DNA of 64,000 nt from Coprinellus micaceus (lineage: Eukaryota; Basidiomycota; Agaricomycetes; Agaricales; Psathyrellaceae): NCBI GenBank assembly GCA_951394405.1, contig OX596343.1, forward strand, positions 2,232,001 to 2,296,000, read 5' to 3'. This document shows positions 32,901-45,191 of this stretch, piece after piece. The notes under the pieces were generated by a model that saw only the letters and a list, made by a program, of their open reading frames with translations, was not told the DNA's origin and ran no database searches. The first letter of the stretch is position 1. Every line of letters starts with the position of its first letter. The position numbers were made by a program, and so were the translations under genes.

Positions 32901-35108
32901 GAAGACGTCACGACCAGAGGGTGGTTGCGCTTGGAGCAGCCTTGCTGCGGGAGCAGCGGTGGTGACACGAGGAGATGCACCGCGAACGGGGAGCTTGAGC
33001 TGAAGGTGGACGTCTCCCGTTGCTTCTTCCTTTCCTCCCACTCACCCGAATTTCTTCTGGAAGGCCCATCATCGCTGGTGCGTTCTGAAAATTCGCAACT
33101 ATCGTGTCCATCGGTCTGGGCGTCGTCTGGAAAGTCGCGGAAGCAATCTTTCGAGGACCGTTGATCTGGAGCAGTGACAAACCCCAGGGTTTCGTCCGCA
33201 ACCAGCATCTGTCCCTTACAACCCAACAGCGAAATCGACGGAGAGGTGAGTATTCCGCTGCTCGTCCACCTGCTCAGCTTCAGTAACCATCCTACGCCCT
33301 CCTAGATAGCACCTAATCGAACCCCTAGCCGAGCATGGCAGGATGTCTAGCGTCAACAAACCGCCGACCTCGGTGCTACCGCCAGCCCAACAAGGAGTAC
33401 AGCACATCGCGCACAGAGCTTCCCCGTCGAGATGGAGCTCCGCAGGCGGTGAAACCTCGCTAGGATTCAGTAGCAAGACATCGACCTCGAACCCTTTCCA
33501 GCAGCACCACTGCATCATACCCTCGGATAGCAAGGAAGAGCCGTAACAGGGAGCTTCGGGATGCACGAGCTACTTCTCAGCGATGATAGGACTCCTTCGA
33601 CAAAGGTACATCGCCCCCCGTGCTGAAGGCTGCACCACCGCCACCACCTCAGCCGCCGCAGCCAACGAACGGGCACAAGGAGCTGGCTTTGCTGAGCAAA
33701 GCGTCCCCCATGTTCTCATCCTCGTCCCGGAGCATCGCGTCTTGCCATCAGCCAGGCTGATCCAGCCTTTTCATTGGGGTATCTCTTCCATTCGACGTTG
33801 CGCGTAACCGATTTCTTCCGCAACTTGCGATCCTCCTCGTCTCTGGTCACGGATGTCCTCGAGAAGCGCAACTTTCTCGCCTCCCTCCTTCACGATCGCG
33901 CGCAGGATCTCCGTCCGACTTTGGGTCTATCCTACGTCGTCTTCTAGCGACGCAGAGCTTGCGTGCGGATTTCGGGGAGCACAGTTGTAGGGCAGCGGGG
34001 CCTGCTGTGCCGGCGGTGATGCAACCCTTCGGCGGTGATGCAACCCTTCGGCGGTGATGCAACCCTTCGGCGGTGATGCGACCCTTCGGCATTGATGCGG
34101 CTGCGCCACTCGGTGCGCCTCCCCACACCAAGCAATATGACGGGGGCCCAGTCTGTGGGTGCCCCCAGCGGTGTGCCGCTGTGGGATTTATCGATCGCGA
34201 AGCGATGCCACAGCTACGACGTTGGACTGGCGAGACCCTCCTTGCGGAGCACTTAGGCGGTTGATAACACCAGCCCGCTCACAGTCTGCAGAAGTGCTGG
34301 ACAGCGTGCTCCCGCCGAGGTCGCTGTCCTGTTTGGAGGTCGGGCGGTTGACATTCGACTTTGGAGTACGTCACTTCCCAGCCGCTACGCCCGCTGACGC
34401 TGGGGGCCTCTACGAGGCGACGATCATTGGCTGCTGCTTTGGATCGGCTCCCAGGAAGCTACCGGTGAATACAGAGTCCTTCGAAATGCGAGGCGGACAC
34501 TTGGGATACCGCTATCACGCAACCGAATGTGCCGTGAATGCGTCTAGATGTCCCGTATCATTCCACTGCGGTATTTTTCTTCGTTGAAAGTGCGTACGGA
34601 TTCTGGTATTCTTCGGGGAGGCGCCTTTCTTGCTCAGCGGTTGCCTTGTACGGATTTCGGTGTTCCTCGGAGAAGTGCCTTCTCGTCGTTCCGCACCTTC
34701 CTTGGAAACGGTGTCAAATCCTTCGACTCGACAGGATTACTCTACGTTATTCCTCCCAAGAGCCCTCGGAAACCCAGTGGGCTGTGGGGTCGTTGGCGTT
34801 GACTGTACCTTTGCGCCTCGATCTGGGAGGCCCGCCGGCGATGTGGCTCCAGCCATCTAAGCCTGGGGTCAAATGAGTCGGGGCAGCTCGTGCGGACGGG
34901 GGCAGAAACGACCACTCACGAAATATAATTGTCCTTCCGACGAGGCTTACTGCGTGTGCTTGAGGCGAGGTCCGATAGTGTGAAGGCGATCAGGGTCTGA
35001 GAGCTCCAGCGTGACTGATGAAGGGGCCGTGGTATTTCTATTTTGTCAGATCGCCAACGGTGCCAGCGAACCGGAGGTACTCTTTCACCCTACCCTTTGA
35101 TCACATCC
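29903..35108. other. About 5 kb without a confident gene
   Basis: Open frames of 60-190 aa occur on both strands (the largest is minus 33226-32663, 187 aa), but I could not find a chain of introns and frames that reads as a protein. A plus-strand frame at 34159-34587 (142 aa) has a composition that could be coding, but it has no recognised motif. The stretch contains the 19-bp repeats at 34012-34087 and two imperfect repeats of about 55 bp at 34600-34710. Confidence 0.4.
34012..34087 (+). repeat. Four 19-bp tandem repeats
   Basis: Unit GGCGGTGATGCAACCCTTC repeated four times, the last with one change (GCGACCC), followed by a degenerate partial unit. 19 is not a multiple of three, so the repeat rotates through frames. 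Confidence 0.85.
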
Positions 35109-36172
35109 ATGTCTGAAGGCCCAGAATCTGTAACTGTCGCTGGTAGCGGTATTTCTTCCTTTCAATCCACACTTCTTCCTTAGCCACCTTCTTTCTAGCC
35201 GTCCAGGCATACTGTCGTAGCATCAAAACCCTGTCCGAGCAAGGGCAGCTCTTCTGCGCAACTCGCGACCACAAGGAACCGACACGCTCGCCTCTTCTCG
35301 TCGACTACATCATCGCCTATCGCAAGGAGAGGCATTGGGAGACCACCCCCTACCAAACGATTAAGCAGCAGTTAGGACGACTTCGTTACCGGGGAACGAT
35401 ACCGGGTGAGGCCCCGTTCAGACGCGTAAAAGCAAACACATTTATCCCTCATAGATACCCTGTCTGTCGTGAAATCTGTACGGTATCAAGCTCAGAAGAG
35501 GCCCCCTCCGTGTGTTTATCGAACCACGCTGTTTCTTCGTGAGGTTTCGAGCCATCGCGTGGAGCTTCAGCGGATAGCCTCCCCACCATCGCCTCTCATC
35601 TCAGTCACCGTCGTTGGCGCCACCGTCTGTATTCACTCCCCATTCGCCCTTGCGTTGAAGTCCACCATTCGTCGTTCTAGTCCGCAAAGCACCGACACAA
35701 CAAACGCCAGACCGTACCTCCCTAGGACTCGAGGTACCAAACCCGAGATAGCGCAAGTCCGTGCCATAAGCAACGGCCCTAAACCCTACGGATACGAATG
35801 GACATTGCCGGAAAGCTTTACCGGGGGAGGTAGGCTGATAACAACCAGCTGAGAGCATATCTGACGTCGCTTTTAGAGAACAGTACCCTCACCCAAACAT
35901 TCACCCTTACCCCCCAGTCGGCGTTTTTGGAGCGTCTTCTCAGCGTCGAGTTTGGGAACACGCCTTTCACCAAGGTCGAAATAAACTACAATGTTCTGCG
36001 AAACACCGCCGAGCTCCAGTCGACAGCCGGTCCCACGTATCTGGTTACCTCTGCCCGGCGTTGGGAGCCAAGGCAGGTATTTCAATTGAGCGGAGGCAAG
36101 GCGGAAACAGGCGAGGTCAGGCGATGCAAGCCATATGTGTTCAAATATGTCACGATGAATAGTGTGTCATAA
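35109..36172 (+). CDS. Hypothetical protein, 303 aa, 4 exons
   Basis: Model: 35109-35142, 35199-35405, 35455-35829, 35877-36172 (TAA 36170-36172). Introns are 56, 49 and 47 nt and every junction keeps the frame. The last intron has a CTGAC branch point and a TTTTAG acceptor. The first acceptor is ambiguous: TTAG at 35183 also keeps the frame but makes a 41-nt intron. The protein starts MSEGPESVTVA. It has a basic, helix-prone stretch (YRKERHWETTPYQTIKQQLG), a Ser/Pro/Thr-rich middle and a more structured C-terminal part (LLSVEFGNTPFTKVEINYNV). No signal peptide and no known domain recognised. It lies about 330 bp upstream of the next gene on the same strand. Confidence 0.55.
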
Positions 36173-36460
36173 CATCCCTTCTTTGTTTTTAATCAAACAA
36201 TCCATCCCGTTGTTTCTTACTATCTGCACTATTTCGAGAGCAGTGTCGCGAACTCTAAATTTCGTAAAAAAGAATTTGAGAACCACCATAACCACGAGGG
36301 CACATTCCCTCCACAACGATCCAAGGTGGGAGGAATACAAGATGCCTTTGTCCATGGCAAGGTAACCACGAACATGCATTGTAATATGTCTCGCGACGCG
36401 TCTCGCCTTCGCACTACGTTAGGTTTGTTCTCCTACAGGTCTGCTCATCCATCGGCCAGG

Positions 36461-36466
36461 TATAAA
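36461..36466 (+). promoter_or_regulatory. TATA box candidate
   Basis: TATAAA located 40 bp upstream of the chosen ATG (36506) of the 222-aa gene. The spacing is plausible for a fungal promoter. It supports this start over in-frame codons further upstream. Confidence 0.5.
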
Positions 36467-36505
36467 TTCCCCTATGCGCGTTTCACGAACGGGAATGCAA
36501 CTAAC

Positions 36506-37335
36506 ATGGCCATAATCAACCGCCCTCTTCCTCTCATTACTCAAGACGTCAACTTTGAATATCGATCTCTCGGTCATCGGCCCCTCATCACCCAGGAGAT
36601 TGACTTCAGTTCTTTGAAGGACGTCTTCCTCGCTGGTAAGGCGACTGCGACCATCGAGGTCCCAGGATCCGGTACGCCCACCGTTCCAATCCCTGCGCCC
36701 AACAGGATCCCTTCAGCCCCGGATGGGGAAGGCATTTCGTTGATCAAGAGGCCTCCCGGTCAGGCTGGTAGGCCTAACAGCGGGGGGTTCAACCTTGAAA
36801 CCGCGGTTGGGTGGACCTCCGATAGGTTCAGTCGATTGCAGGTGAGTGTTCTGACCCGATGATGTGCTCCCTGCGATTGAAGCCGGACCGCTTGAAAGAA
36901 ACATGTGCATAACGAATGCTCCGAATTGCTCAACACGGCGGCCTCGTACCAGCGTCAAGATCCCGAGGCAATCGAAGTTATTTGCTCAGAGGTAAGCAGC
37001 CATTTTGCGATGCGAGAAATCTCTTAATGATGAGATTCAGGCAACAGTCAAGTTCACTGCACTGAGCCAGTACGAGGCTTGCTGGCCTGTGAGGGAACTA
37101 ATCAAGATGAGGTTGAAGGTAACCTCAGAGAAAGAAAGGACCCACGGAGACAAAGAGGTGATCGAAGAGGTAATGGCGCTTACCTTTATATGTGCACCGG
37201 TTCAATGACCGGCTCTACCCATAGGCTATCGGGATGATCTCCGATCGAGTAACTCGCAAAAGGAAGGCTGCCGACAAAGGGATCGAGAGTGGGGGGCGGG
37301 AAGAGACGACGGGCAAGAGAGCCAAGAGAGCTTAA
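36506..37335 (+). CDS. Hypothetical basic-tailed protein, 222 aa, 4 exons
   Basis: Model: 36506-36841, 36899-36991, 37041-37169, 37225-37335 (TAA). The three introns (57, 49 and 55 nt) are all in phase 0 with GTGAGT, GTAAGC and GTAATG donors. The ATG sits in ACATGG context 40 bp after a TATAAA. The N-terminal half repeats a short motif (RPLPLITQDVNFEY / RPLITQEIDFSS). The C-terminal half is helical: HNECSELLNTAASYQRQDPE, then LSQYEACWPVRELIKMRLK. It ends in basic clusters (TRKRKAADKG, GKRAKRA) that look like a nuclear localisation signal. I believe this helical pattern recurs in lineage-specific agaricomycete proteins, but I cannot name a function. Confidence 0.7.
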
Positions 37336-37600
37336 CCCCTGCCTGGAACAGGTCATCCTGTAAATGGCCTGGAACGCCGTAGAGGTCGTGGGTTGGGTAT
37401 TCAATTCTTCGATTGATAATATATCTTAATGTCTAGCGGACGAGCAGAGGGTCATTCTCAAGTCGTTTGCGAGTAAAAATGGTACATTTGGGCATCATAA
37501 GCGGGAAAGCTATTGTTTAGAGGAACATCGACAGCGTCAACGCAGCACGATACCCTCCCTCCCCTTCGTACAGGAAATATATATACCTTCCCCTTGCTCA

Positions 37601-39574
37601 CTAGTCCAGGGAGTCGAGAATCGTTGAAGCGAGAGAGACGGCCTCGGAATGGAGGGTCGAGGGAGGGCGGAGGCTCAACGCCGCACCATTCTTGGTCTCA
37701 GCTTGGTCATGGTGGCTAGAGGGGGCAGACGAAATCCTCGACGCTGAATCAAACGCGGCCAACGAGTGGGTGGCCAGGTCGCCGTGCACCTCTGCAGCAG
37801 GGCTAACGCCGAGTACTGTGCCGGAGTCGACGATGCCTGGAATGGCGGAGTATGCCTTGCCAAAGACCTGAGAAGGTAGCTGGCTGGTTGAGTAAGGTCA
37901 ACCATAAGATGCGGAGGAGTGCGCTCACCTTCGAGGCGAGGGGAGCCCACTTGTCGTAGGCTACCAGAGCGATCAAGAATATTGTCAAGCCGTGGAGCCC
38001 CCACAGCCCGGGTGCTTCCGTCGGGCGTTTGGTTTCTTGCGCAGAAGGTTGCTTTCGCACCTGAAATGAGCTGAGTACGGACAGGAGGGTTAATTGAAGT
38101 CGATAAACGTACGAGCTTCTCCCAGACACATATATCATACCGCTTGGAGTGCGAGGCACTCACGATTAAATGGCGCTCTTGGTCATCGTATGCCTAGGAC
38201 ACCAGTTAGGGGTTGTGGTGTACGGAACAGCAGGCACACCAACTCACAGCAACACGACGCACCCCACCTACGCGAATCTGGTAAGTGTATGGTTGTTGGG
38301 ACGGTGTTTCGATGACTGGCGTACCTCGGTTATGAGGCAATATCTGCGCGGGGTCGGACCCGTTCACCTCGAACAAGTATACAGACCCGTTCTCGCTGGG
38401 GCATGCGATTACCTCGCCTCCTTCGACGAAAGAAGCGTCCTTGACGTGATTGTGCTTCCCGGGAACTTCAAAGGCTTTCCTGGACGTGAATGCTGCCGTA
38501 TCGTAGACGTCAAAGCCCCCGCACATATTGTTGATGAGTGCATGCCGTCCATCGACGGCAAACGACGCGTGGCCACTAGCGACGCACATTAGCCTAGCAC
38601 CCTCCGAGGCGACAAGGTTATGCAGTATTGTGCTCACATGGGAGTATCAAAGCTTTTGTCCCATTTCCAAGTTCCCTGGGAGATATCGATGGAAAGTCTG
38701 CGGAAAGGCGTTTTTAGGCTTTTCGCGTTCGAAACGTGGTCCAGGGAGTTGCACGTACAGCTTTCTGGATTCAAGCAGGAAAACGAGAGCCTCGTTAGGG
38801 TCACGTAAGTGGATGGAACGGGGGATGTGTGAGAACCCATTTTCGTCCTTCAGACGGAAGCGCCAGTACGGCTTGCTGAGTGCTTGAGAGTGACCTATGA
38901 GTGCACGAGCAACTAGAAACTGAGGCGGGAAACGCACCATTCTTGTCGAACTTATAGTAGCGAAGCTCGCCGAGGGCGCTGCCTATAATCAAAACTCGTG
39001 TCGATAGGTCAATGTCGAGGTCTTCGATAGCGGTGTTCTCCGGGAAAATTGCTTCGTTCACCACTGGATGGAACACCCTCTAATAGAGGATCAGGACAGT
39101 AGCAAAAGACGAATGGAAGCCGCGTACTTCTCCAGGCGTCCAGCGGTATATGGCAAGGCGGCCCCTTGCGGTGCCAACAAGGAGGAAAGTGTCTTCACCT
39201 CCTCTTTCTTGGGCCCATTTGAGGGTGGTGATTTGCCCCCAACGCTGGTGCTTGTCGCGTAATATTCGAGATAGTGTGAGGCCCTCCAAGTCCCAGATCT
39301 TAACCACCTCGTCGCTCCCTAAACATACTGATTAGGATCTGGCGTTCGGGGTTCTGAGTGAAGCTCCTCACCCCCGCTTGCGAGATGGAGACCGTCATTG
39401 GAGATGCTGAGACGGTTGATAGCAGCGTCGTGGCCAGAAAGGCGGGCTTTCAAGTAGTATGCCTTGGGAGCCCCGACCAAATGTCAGCATCTGAGAGCGC
39501 AGTAATAGTCTCGGATGCGTACGTACCTTGTAAGGCGAGGTCCACAAGGCGCGGAAATGAGTTATGAAGTCCAT
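37601..39574 (-). CDS. WD40-repeat protein with C-terminal membrane anchor
   Basis: Eleven exons: 39574-39527, 39462-39372, 39318-39128, 39079-38938, 38882-38759, 38718-38638, 38593-38325, 38267-38248, 38193-38113, 38060-37929, 37867-37601. All junctions keep the frame, giving 481 aa. WD40 signatures are visible: LSGHDAAINRLSISNDGLHL...GSDEVVKIWDLEG near the N-terminus, then a blade ending GTARGRLAIYRW, then GRHALINNMCGGFDVYD and HLIVSASHSKRYDICVWEKL. After the propeller comes one hydrophobic helix (LHGLTIFLIALVAY) and a Ser-rich tail of about 100 residues. Exon 8 is only 20 nt. Two introns (40 and 44 nt) are unusually short and least certain. WD40 plus a single C-terminal TM segment resembles Sec12/PREB in layout, but I see no diagnostic residues, so no symbol is given. 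Confidence 0.7.
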
Positions 39575-40460
39575 GTTACTGTTTGATGACGGGGTCAAGC
39601 CTTCAATGCGCATTTATACCAAGGCCTCTGCCCGGTTCGTAAGCCGATGGCGCCATGCGAGTTCCAAGTAGGCTGGTCCCATGTGGAGACCGACAAAAGA
39701 CGCTGCAACGTTAAAACAAGTTCAGGACGCCGAAGAGGGCATGACAAGAGAGCGCCACAGGCATTATGTTATCCGTGACATGCGCCTAGTGACCCAGAAG
39801 TGGTGGCAGTTATGCCAACCGTCACGATTCGGGCGGTTCATAATAGGCGCTGAAACTGGGTAGGAGACAGAGAGTGCCCAGCCGCTGCAGGAGGGAGATT
39901 AAGTAACGGTACTCCAGCATTCGTGAGAGTCCCCAGAGCTCCTGAGGCAAGATAAAATGATATTACATACCTACCTGGGGCCGCCACAGAAAAATGAGCG
40001 TTCTTTTCGAGGTTCAATTCAAATAGAATTTCGTACACTTTTGAATTGTAGCGACTGTACCATGTGGGACCGACAATTGGATGCTTGGGTACTGGAACGA
40101 CCTTGGTAAAGGGCCATCCAGAAATCGCGCAATTATCTATGAGGTTTGAATGTCGAAGCGCGTTTAACCATGAGGGCGGGTTGGACGAAACAATTACCTG
40201 GGTGGCTAACACTGGGAAGGCTTATCTCGCAATTCAACCCCAGAACCAGAGGGCCATTGTCTAGGACGACCCCATCGAAGGATCACCTGAGCCTCAAACA
40301 CATGGAGCGTTCTCAGGGGAGGAGAGAACAATCGGCTTTGAGACAGAGTTGATGAGAGTATAGCACTCGCGGGGTGAGGCTAGGGTTTAAAAGGCGGGAT
40401 TATCAGGAGGGTCTATCACTAAGAAACACTTGAACGATCTCTCACACTTCCAGCGACGCC
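39575..40460. promoter_or_regulatory. Divergent intergenic region
   Basis: 886 bp between the start codons of the WD40 gene (minus) and the 770-aa gene (plus). A TTTAAAA box at 40386-40392 lies 69 bp before the plus-strand ATG. A minus-strand open frame of 124 aa (40212-39838) occupies the middle; I find no splice structure or motif for it and do not call it a gene. Confidence 0.4.
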
Positions 40461-43332
40461 ATGTCTTCCTCTCAACAGGCAGCTCCATTGATCTCAGAGG
40501 ACCGGGACCATGATATGACGGTGGTGGACGGAGGAATCAACGGTTTGAGCGCCCAACTTCTAACGCCCAATAACTTCGGCCCGGGTCCTCAGGCTGGTAC
40601 CGAGGCGGCTACTATCGGCAATCAACAACTGGGTGTACGTATCAACGCTGGACCTCGTGTTGGTTGTTTCACTCAAGCTTGAACCCGTTCTCCATAGTCA
40701 CCCGCTGGCGGCGATCCTCAGCCCCAAAATCCACCCAACTTCTCGTTTGCGCTGGCGCGAACGAACGCTTTGGACGTAGCGCATCATAATGGCCCTCACA
40801 CAACGCGAAAGCGGCCCAACGCGGATCGTGGAGGATCGGGACTAGTCCCGACGGTCCCGGCTGTAAGTGCAATAGCCTATGTTACTTATGAACTTCGCGT
40901 TCTGATTATCGATAAAGGGGCACACAACCAAGGTTAGGGTCGTTGAAAAGGCCCAAGCCGATTCTACCGTATCATCCCTATTGGCGATGGTCCAGAGCCT
41001 CGCGAACACAGTCAAGGAAGCCAGCGAGAGGTCGTTGCGAGCCGAGGCGAGAGCCGATGAGATGCAGGCCGTTTTGTCGGATATAAGGGGTCACTTGACC
41101 CAGAGTGCTGAGGGGACTCAGCAGGCGGTTGCTCGAGCATCCCCTGACGCAGAAAGGCGAGAAACTGTTGCGGTGGTTCCGCAACCGCCAGGTGCTTTCA
41201 TCATGAACCAGGTATTGCTTTGCCTTCGTCTGGCGTCAACTGCACTCTAATCTTCATGGTGTGTCAGGTGGTGCCAGGAAATCCCGATGAAGACGCCGAC
41301 ATGACGCTCCAGCAAGAACAGTTTAATTCCGGCCAAGTAGCTCTTTTCTTCTCTTTGGCATAAGTACACAGTCTGATATTTCTCCATCTAGCACCAGCAA
41401 AGCGCCCCTAGCGGCTCAAAGCAGGGAGGGCCCTCCACCGTTCCTGCGACCCAGCAGCGAGGTGCATTCATAGTGAGCGAGGTGCAGTCTCTGTATCTCC
41501 CGATCAATCGCATCGACTAAATCTCATGGTCCAGGACGACTCCGAGGATGAGTTCTTCCAAGATACCATCCGATCTTTGGACAAGGGGAAGCAAAAAGAA
41601 CAAGTGGTGCGTTACCTCATCTGTACTTTGCGCTCAGGGTATGTTCTGAGGCCGAGCGTGTAGCATTTCTCAGCTTCGGGCTCGAGTAGCGAGTCCGACG
41701 GTGATGTCGAGATGCATGATACACACCTTGACCCAAGGAAGAACGTCACACCGTGGAAGACTCGTTCCACGATCCGTCGAGATAAGCGAAACCTTGGGAA
41801 ACATTTCGCGAAGCAGGCCTTTGAGAAAGCGTTTCCAGAACATGACGATAGCGACTCAGAGGAGGACGGCAGGCCCGGAACCACCTCAAATAGGGTGAGC
41901 CCACTCCTGCAATGGATTGACGCTCCCTTTCTCACCTCCCAAAAGCTCCCTCTACCGCGGAGATTTCAACAAACAAAGGGAGGCTCTGGGCCTCGCCTCC
42001 GCCTACGTCACGATCGGCCATCAGAAAAGGAGGATACACAGACGCCCAAGCGACCTTCGCCTCTTTCGCCTCCGGCCGTTCCTGAAGCAGAAGGGCTGGA
42101 AGCATTAGAGCGAATGGGACAAACCTTCCGAGAGGGCAGCTCTGAGGTACGCGTTAAATCGCTCGATGACAACCTTTACTCACTACCATATAGAGATTCA
42201 TGGCGCTTGCCGCCGTCCTGCTCACTAAATCACTCCGGGAAGTTGTCCTCTCCAACGAGACACGCCGGACAAAAGGAGGAACCGCTCGTTCCCCTGCAGT
42301 TGTCAGGAGGTCGAGGCTTTTTATTGCACCCCCTCGTCGTGTGACCGACAGTTTACGCACAGATATGCTGGTGAGGATCACGTTCATGTTCTCAGTTCGA
42401 TTTAATGCTCACATTGTCTTGTGAAGGCCTCGGTGCGCTTCCATATGAACTTGTTCCTCCGCATTGAGCAGGACAATGACATCGTCGGTGTGGCGGCTCT
42501 CCATGAAGATACCGAGGCTGTGGAAGCGTATCAAAACGACGGCACTGGAAGGGTTCCCGCTCCCGGTCTCAATCCACTCCGCCCTTCCTGGTCCGATCTC
42601 AAAGGTTCATACAACCGCGCTCTGGCATACCAGTTCCAAGAGTACATGATACGCCAGATAGGCTTGGACTCTTTCCTTGGCGAGGATATCCGCAACGCCT
42701 TCCTCGATCGTTTGGCGCGGCTTCGTAGGGTTATCAAGAGATATCAACCGGCGGAGGGGGAAAGTCAGGCAGACGCTCAGAGGAGGGTGGATGAACGACA
42801 CCTTGTACTGGCGAAAGCATCAAGGGCGAATGGGAGGCGATTTTGGGTACGTGTAGGTCCAATTGATGCCTTGACCGCCTTTACTGACGCCCTGTTGCTC
42901 TAGCTGAACGGCGCGCGATCCGAGATCGCACACGAGCACCGAGCCGATAGGCGGGAAGCTGCAGCATGGAAAGCTATTGCAAGCTGCCTCGATATGCTCG
43001 GGGCGGAAGGGATGAGCAGCGACGATAGCGACGGTGAGGGCGACAGTCGCACAGTGCGAAAGATGCCATGGAGGAACCCTGCGCTCACCGATTTGGTCAA
43101 GACTGTCGATAGAGATGGTAATACCAAGGGCCGCTTCGGGAGCTCCAGGGCTGGTAATGCTCGTAGGCCTAGGGTCCGCAGAACCACTTCCGCAAACAGC
43201 CGCCGGACGGCTCCCCCAGGGCTCCCTGCCAACTTTTATTCTGATCTCTGGCTCGCCGGTCTGAGGGCGCACGAGCGCTTGGAGCTCCAGGATGCTCCCG
43301 CCTTCCCCATCCCGTCCGTCCAGCGCCAGTGA
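40461..43332 (+). CDS. Lineage-expanded hypothetical protein, 770 aa, 11 exons
   Basis: Exons: 40461-40634, 40698-40862, 40918-41211, 41268-41336, 41392-41472, 41535-41606, 41664-41894, 41946-42146, 42194-42370, 42427-42846, 42904-43332 (TGA). All ten introns (47-63 nt) are in phase 0. Features in order: a disordered N-terminus; a coiled-coil-like helix (SLANTVKEASERSLRAEARA, exon 3); acidic patches (DDSEDEFFQD, SSSESDGDVEMHD, DDSDSEEDG); a conserved helical region in exon 10 (GLNPLRPSWSDLKGSYNRAL, then AYQFQEYMIRQIG); and a C-terminus with EGMSSDDSDGEGDSR and GLPANFYSDLWLAGL. From memory, similar proteins are common and multi-copy in agaricomycetes and probably tied to mobile elements, but the function is unknown. 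A degenerate paralogue is at 58601-60220. Confidence 0.8.
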
Positions 43333-43843
43333 TCGACCCCAAGTTATTTGTCTCTTTATTTATGGACCACTGCTAGTAGTTTCGAGGGTTTGGTGCTTGC
43401 ACTTCTTTGTTGATGGATGTTGATAGCTTTGACGACGGTGCTTACGCTTCTTTCTTTCCTCTCACAGCAGCGCTGGGGTTATATACCACCTCTTTACATT
43501 TCACTCTACAATATCTACATACAGCAGCGCTGTTGACAATTCACCGTCTTCATTCGTCCGAGTATGCGAACCACAACGAGGATATGGAAGGTCAATTTCT
43601 CAACTCAAACGCCCCGATCTGTTCTAGCTAAAAAAAAAAAAAAAGGTCGCACATACGGCAGGCAACACAGCTAAATAATCGAAGCGCTCTCCTTCTTGAT
43701 TCTTCACGACGTCCTGGTCAACCACAATCTGACACCGCGATGCACCAAGTGTAAGAAATATACCTCATTTCCGCGGGGATGTTGCAGGTCGACGTCGATG
43801 AGCTGGGCGGCCGAAGGGCGAGGTGACTAGCGCCCCACTCTGT
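43333..43843. other. Intergenic stretch with a 15-A run
   Basis: Downstream of the 770-aa gene and of the convergent minus-strand gene. Holds an uninterrupted run of 15 A at 43630-43644 and no supported gene. Confidence 0.5.
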
Positions 43844-45191
43844 TCATTGATCGTGAGCGGGATTGCAAAGATATAGGAGGAAGGATGAGTGTAAACATAC
43901 CCGGGTAGTCGGGTATAGGCTCATGTTGGGGCTAACGAGCGCGGTTATGTGGGTGGCTAAGAAGCCCCGCTGCGCGTAGGTGCTCGATGGGACCGCAAGT
44001 AGACCGTACTCAGGGATATTTGTGACCGACTCTGCGGCTAAACTACCGTCAGAATATGTCCTCGAATATACAAGGAAACGCACTGTAGGAAACACCTCAT
44101 ATCTGCTCATGGCACGGCCAATCGCGAGAACCTCACCTATGGCTTCACCTTTGCGATTGTAGTATGCTGAGGTGAACCACATTGGCACGGTACGTCCAAG
44201 GAGTGGTGTGGATGGGAGGCAAAGCTGATCAGCACGAGCAAGGGGGTGCCTGTTTCCCCCTTCGGTTCCGTCCGATGATATTATCGTCCCCGACGATTGC
44301 GACCTCCGGCTTCCTGGGTTTGGTGCACAACCGAGGAGCGTCGTCTTGTCAGCCCACAAGATTGTGATCTTGGAGATGATTGCGTCCTCGACTCTATATG
44401 AAACTGAATCCTGAATATATGGTTCCAGCTATGGAGATTGATGACGGCCGCCTTCCTGCATGTTCATTAGCATAAGCCCACAAGGCCAAGGGACGCACTC
44501 ACCGTACAGAATCATCTCCAACGCCTTTCTCCTCTTCCCCCCGAGTTGTCCGCTGGGTTGAGCGGGATGGGAGTACGCCGAACGGTCCTACAATTGGTGC
44601 GTAACCTCAAGGGCTGCCTCAATTACCTCCCAGACCTCCTCGTCATCCTCCCGCGAAGTCTTAAAGTAGCTCCCCACGAGTGGGATAACATTGTTCGATA
44701 TAGCGTGTCGGCGGGACTTGCGCAGAGCTCATGGTGGTAGCTTCTCCGCGTAGTTTTGAGGGGCCGTTGAGTGCTGGACATGCTGATGGGTCAAGGTTTG
44801 GGTAGCGACATTACCTTCAGCTGACGCTATGAAACGAAACAATGAACTTCACCCTGGCGAGGAGAAGGCGCGAAACGTACCGAAAACGGCTCTCATCATA
44901 CGACCGCACTTTTCTGCCTAACCGCACCAGCGTGTACTTAATGATACGGTCGCAAGACACCTGCACGGTCCGAGGACACGGAGTGGCCTGCCCTCTTCCT
45001 AGAGTTCGCCGCCGGGGGAAGCGGGACGGGCTAGTGAGGGTCTTGGATGAGCAGAGTTCCGTCCGAGCTGAGTCGCGTTGTTTCGTCGATGGGTCTTCTT
45101 CTAGTGTCAGAACGCTCCAGGTCTCGTTAAATACATGGTCAAATGGCGTCCAGGAGGTTTGGGAGGCCGAATCGTATCCCTCGAGGGACAT
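43844..45191 (-). CDS. Hypothetical gene, exon order uncertain
   Basis: Two coding-looking blocks lie on the minus strand. The upstream block starts MSLEGYDSASQTSWTPFDHV at 45191 and reaches a GTACGT donor at 44880. The downstream block (44359 to about 43900) includes PMWFTSAYYNRKGEAIGEVL and ends at a GTATGT donor or at the stop. Between them, introns such as GTGAGT (about 44503) to ATGCAG (about 44457) and frames containing GSYFKTSREDDEEVWEVIEA suggest either further exons or a separate small gene starting MSSAQVPPTRYI near 44730. The frames do not all join, so there may be a frameshift. The family is not recognised. Confidence 0.35.

Noticed and set aside
32663..33226. 187-aa minus frame as a gene
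   Set aside because: Overlaps an equally long plus-strand frame, has low-complexity composition and no motif or splice evidence.
37601..39574. Naming the WD40 gene SEC12
   Set aside because: Only the overall layout agrees; no diagnostic residues could be confirmed by eye.
41607..41650. Alternative donor GTATGT at 41639 in the 770-aa gene
   Set aside because: It gives phase 2 and an in-frame stop; GTGCGT 41607 to GTAG 41663 gives a 57-nt phase-0 intron and an open frame.
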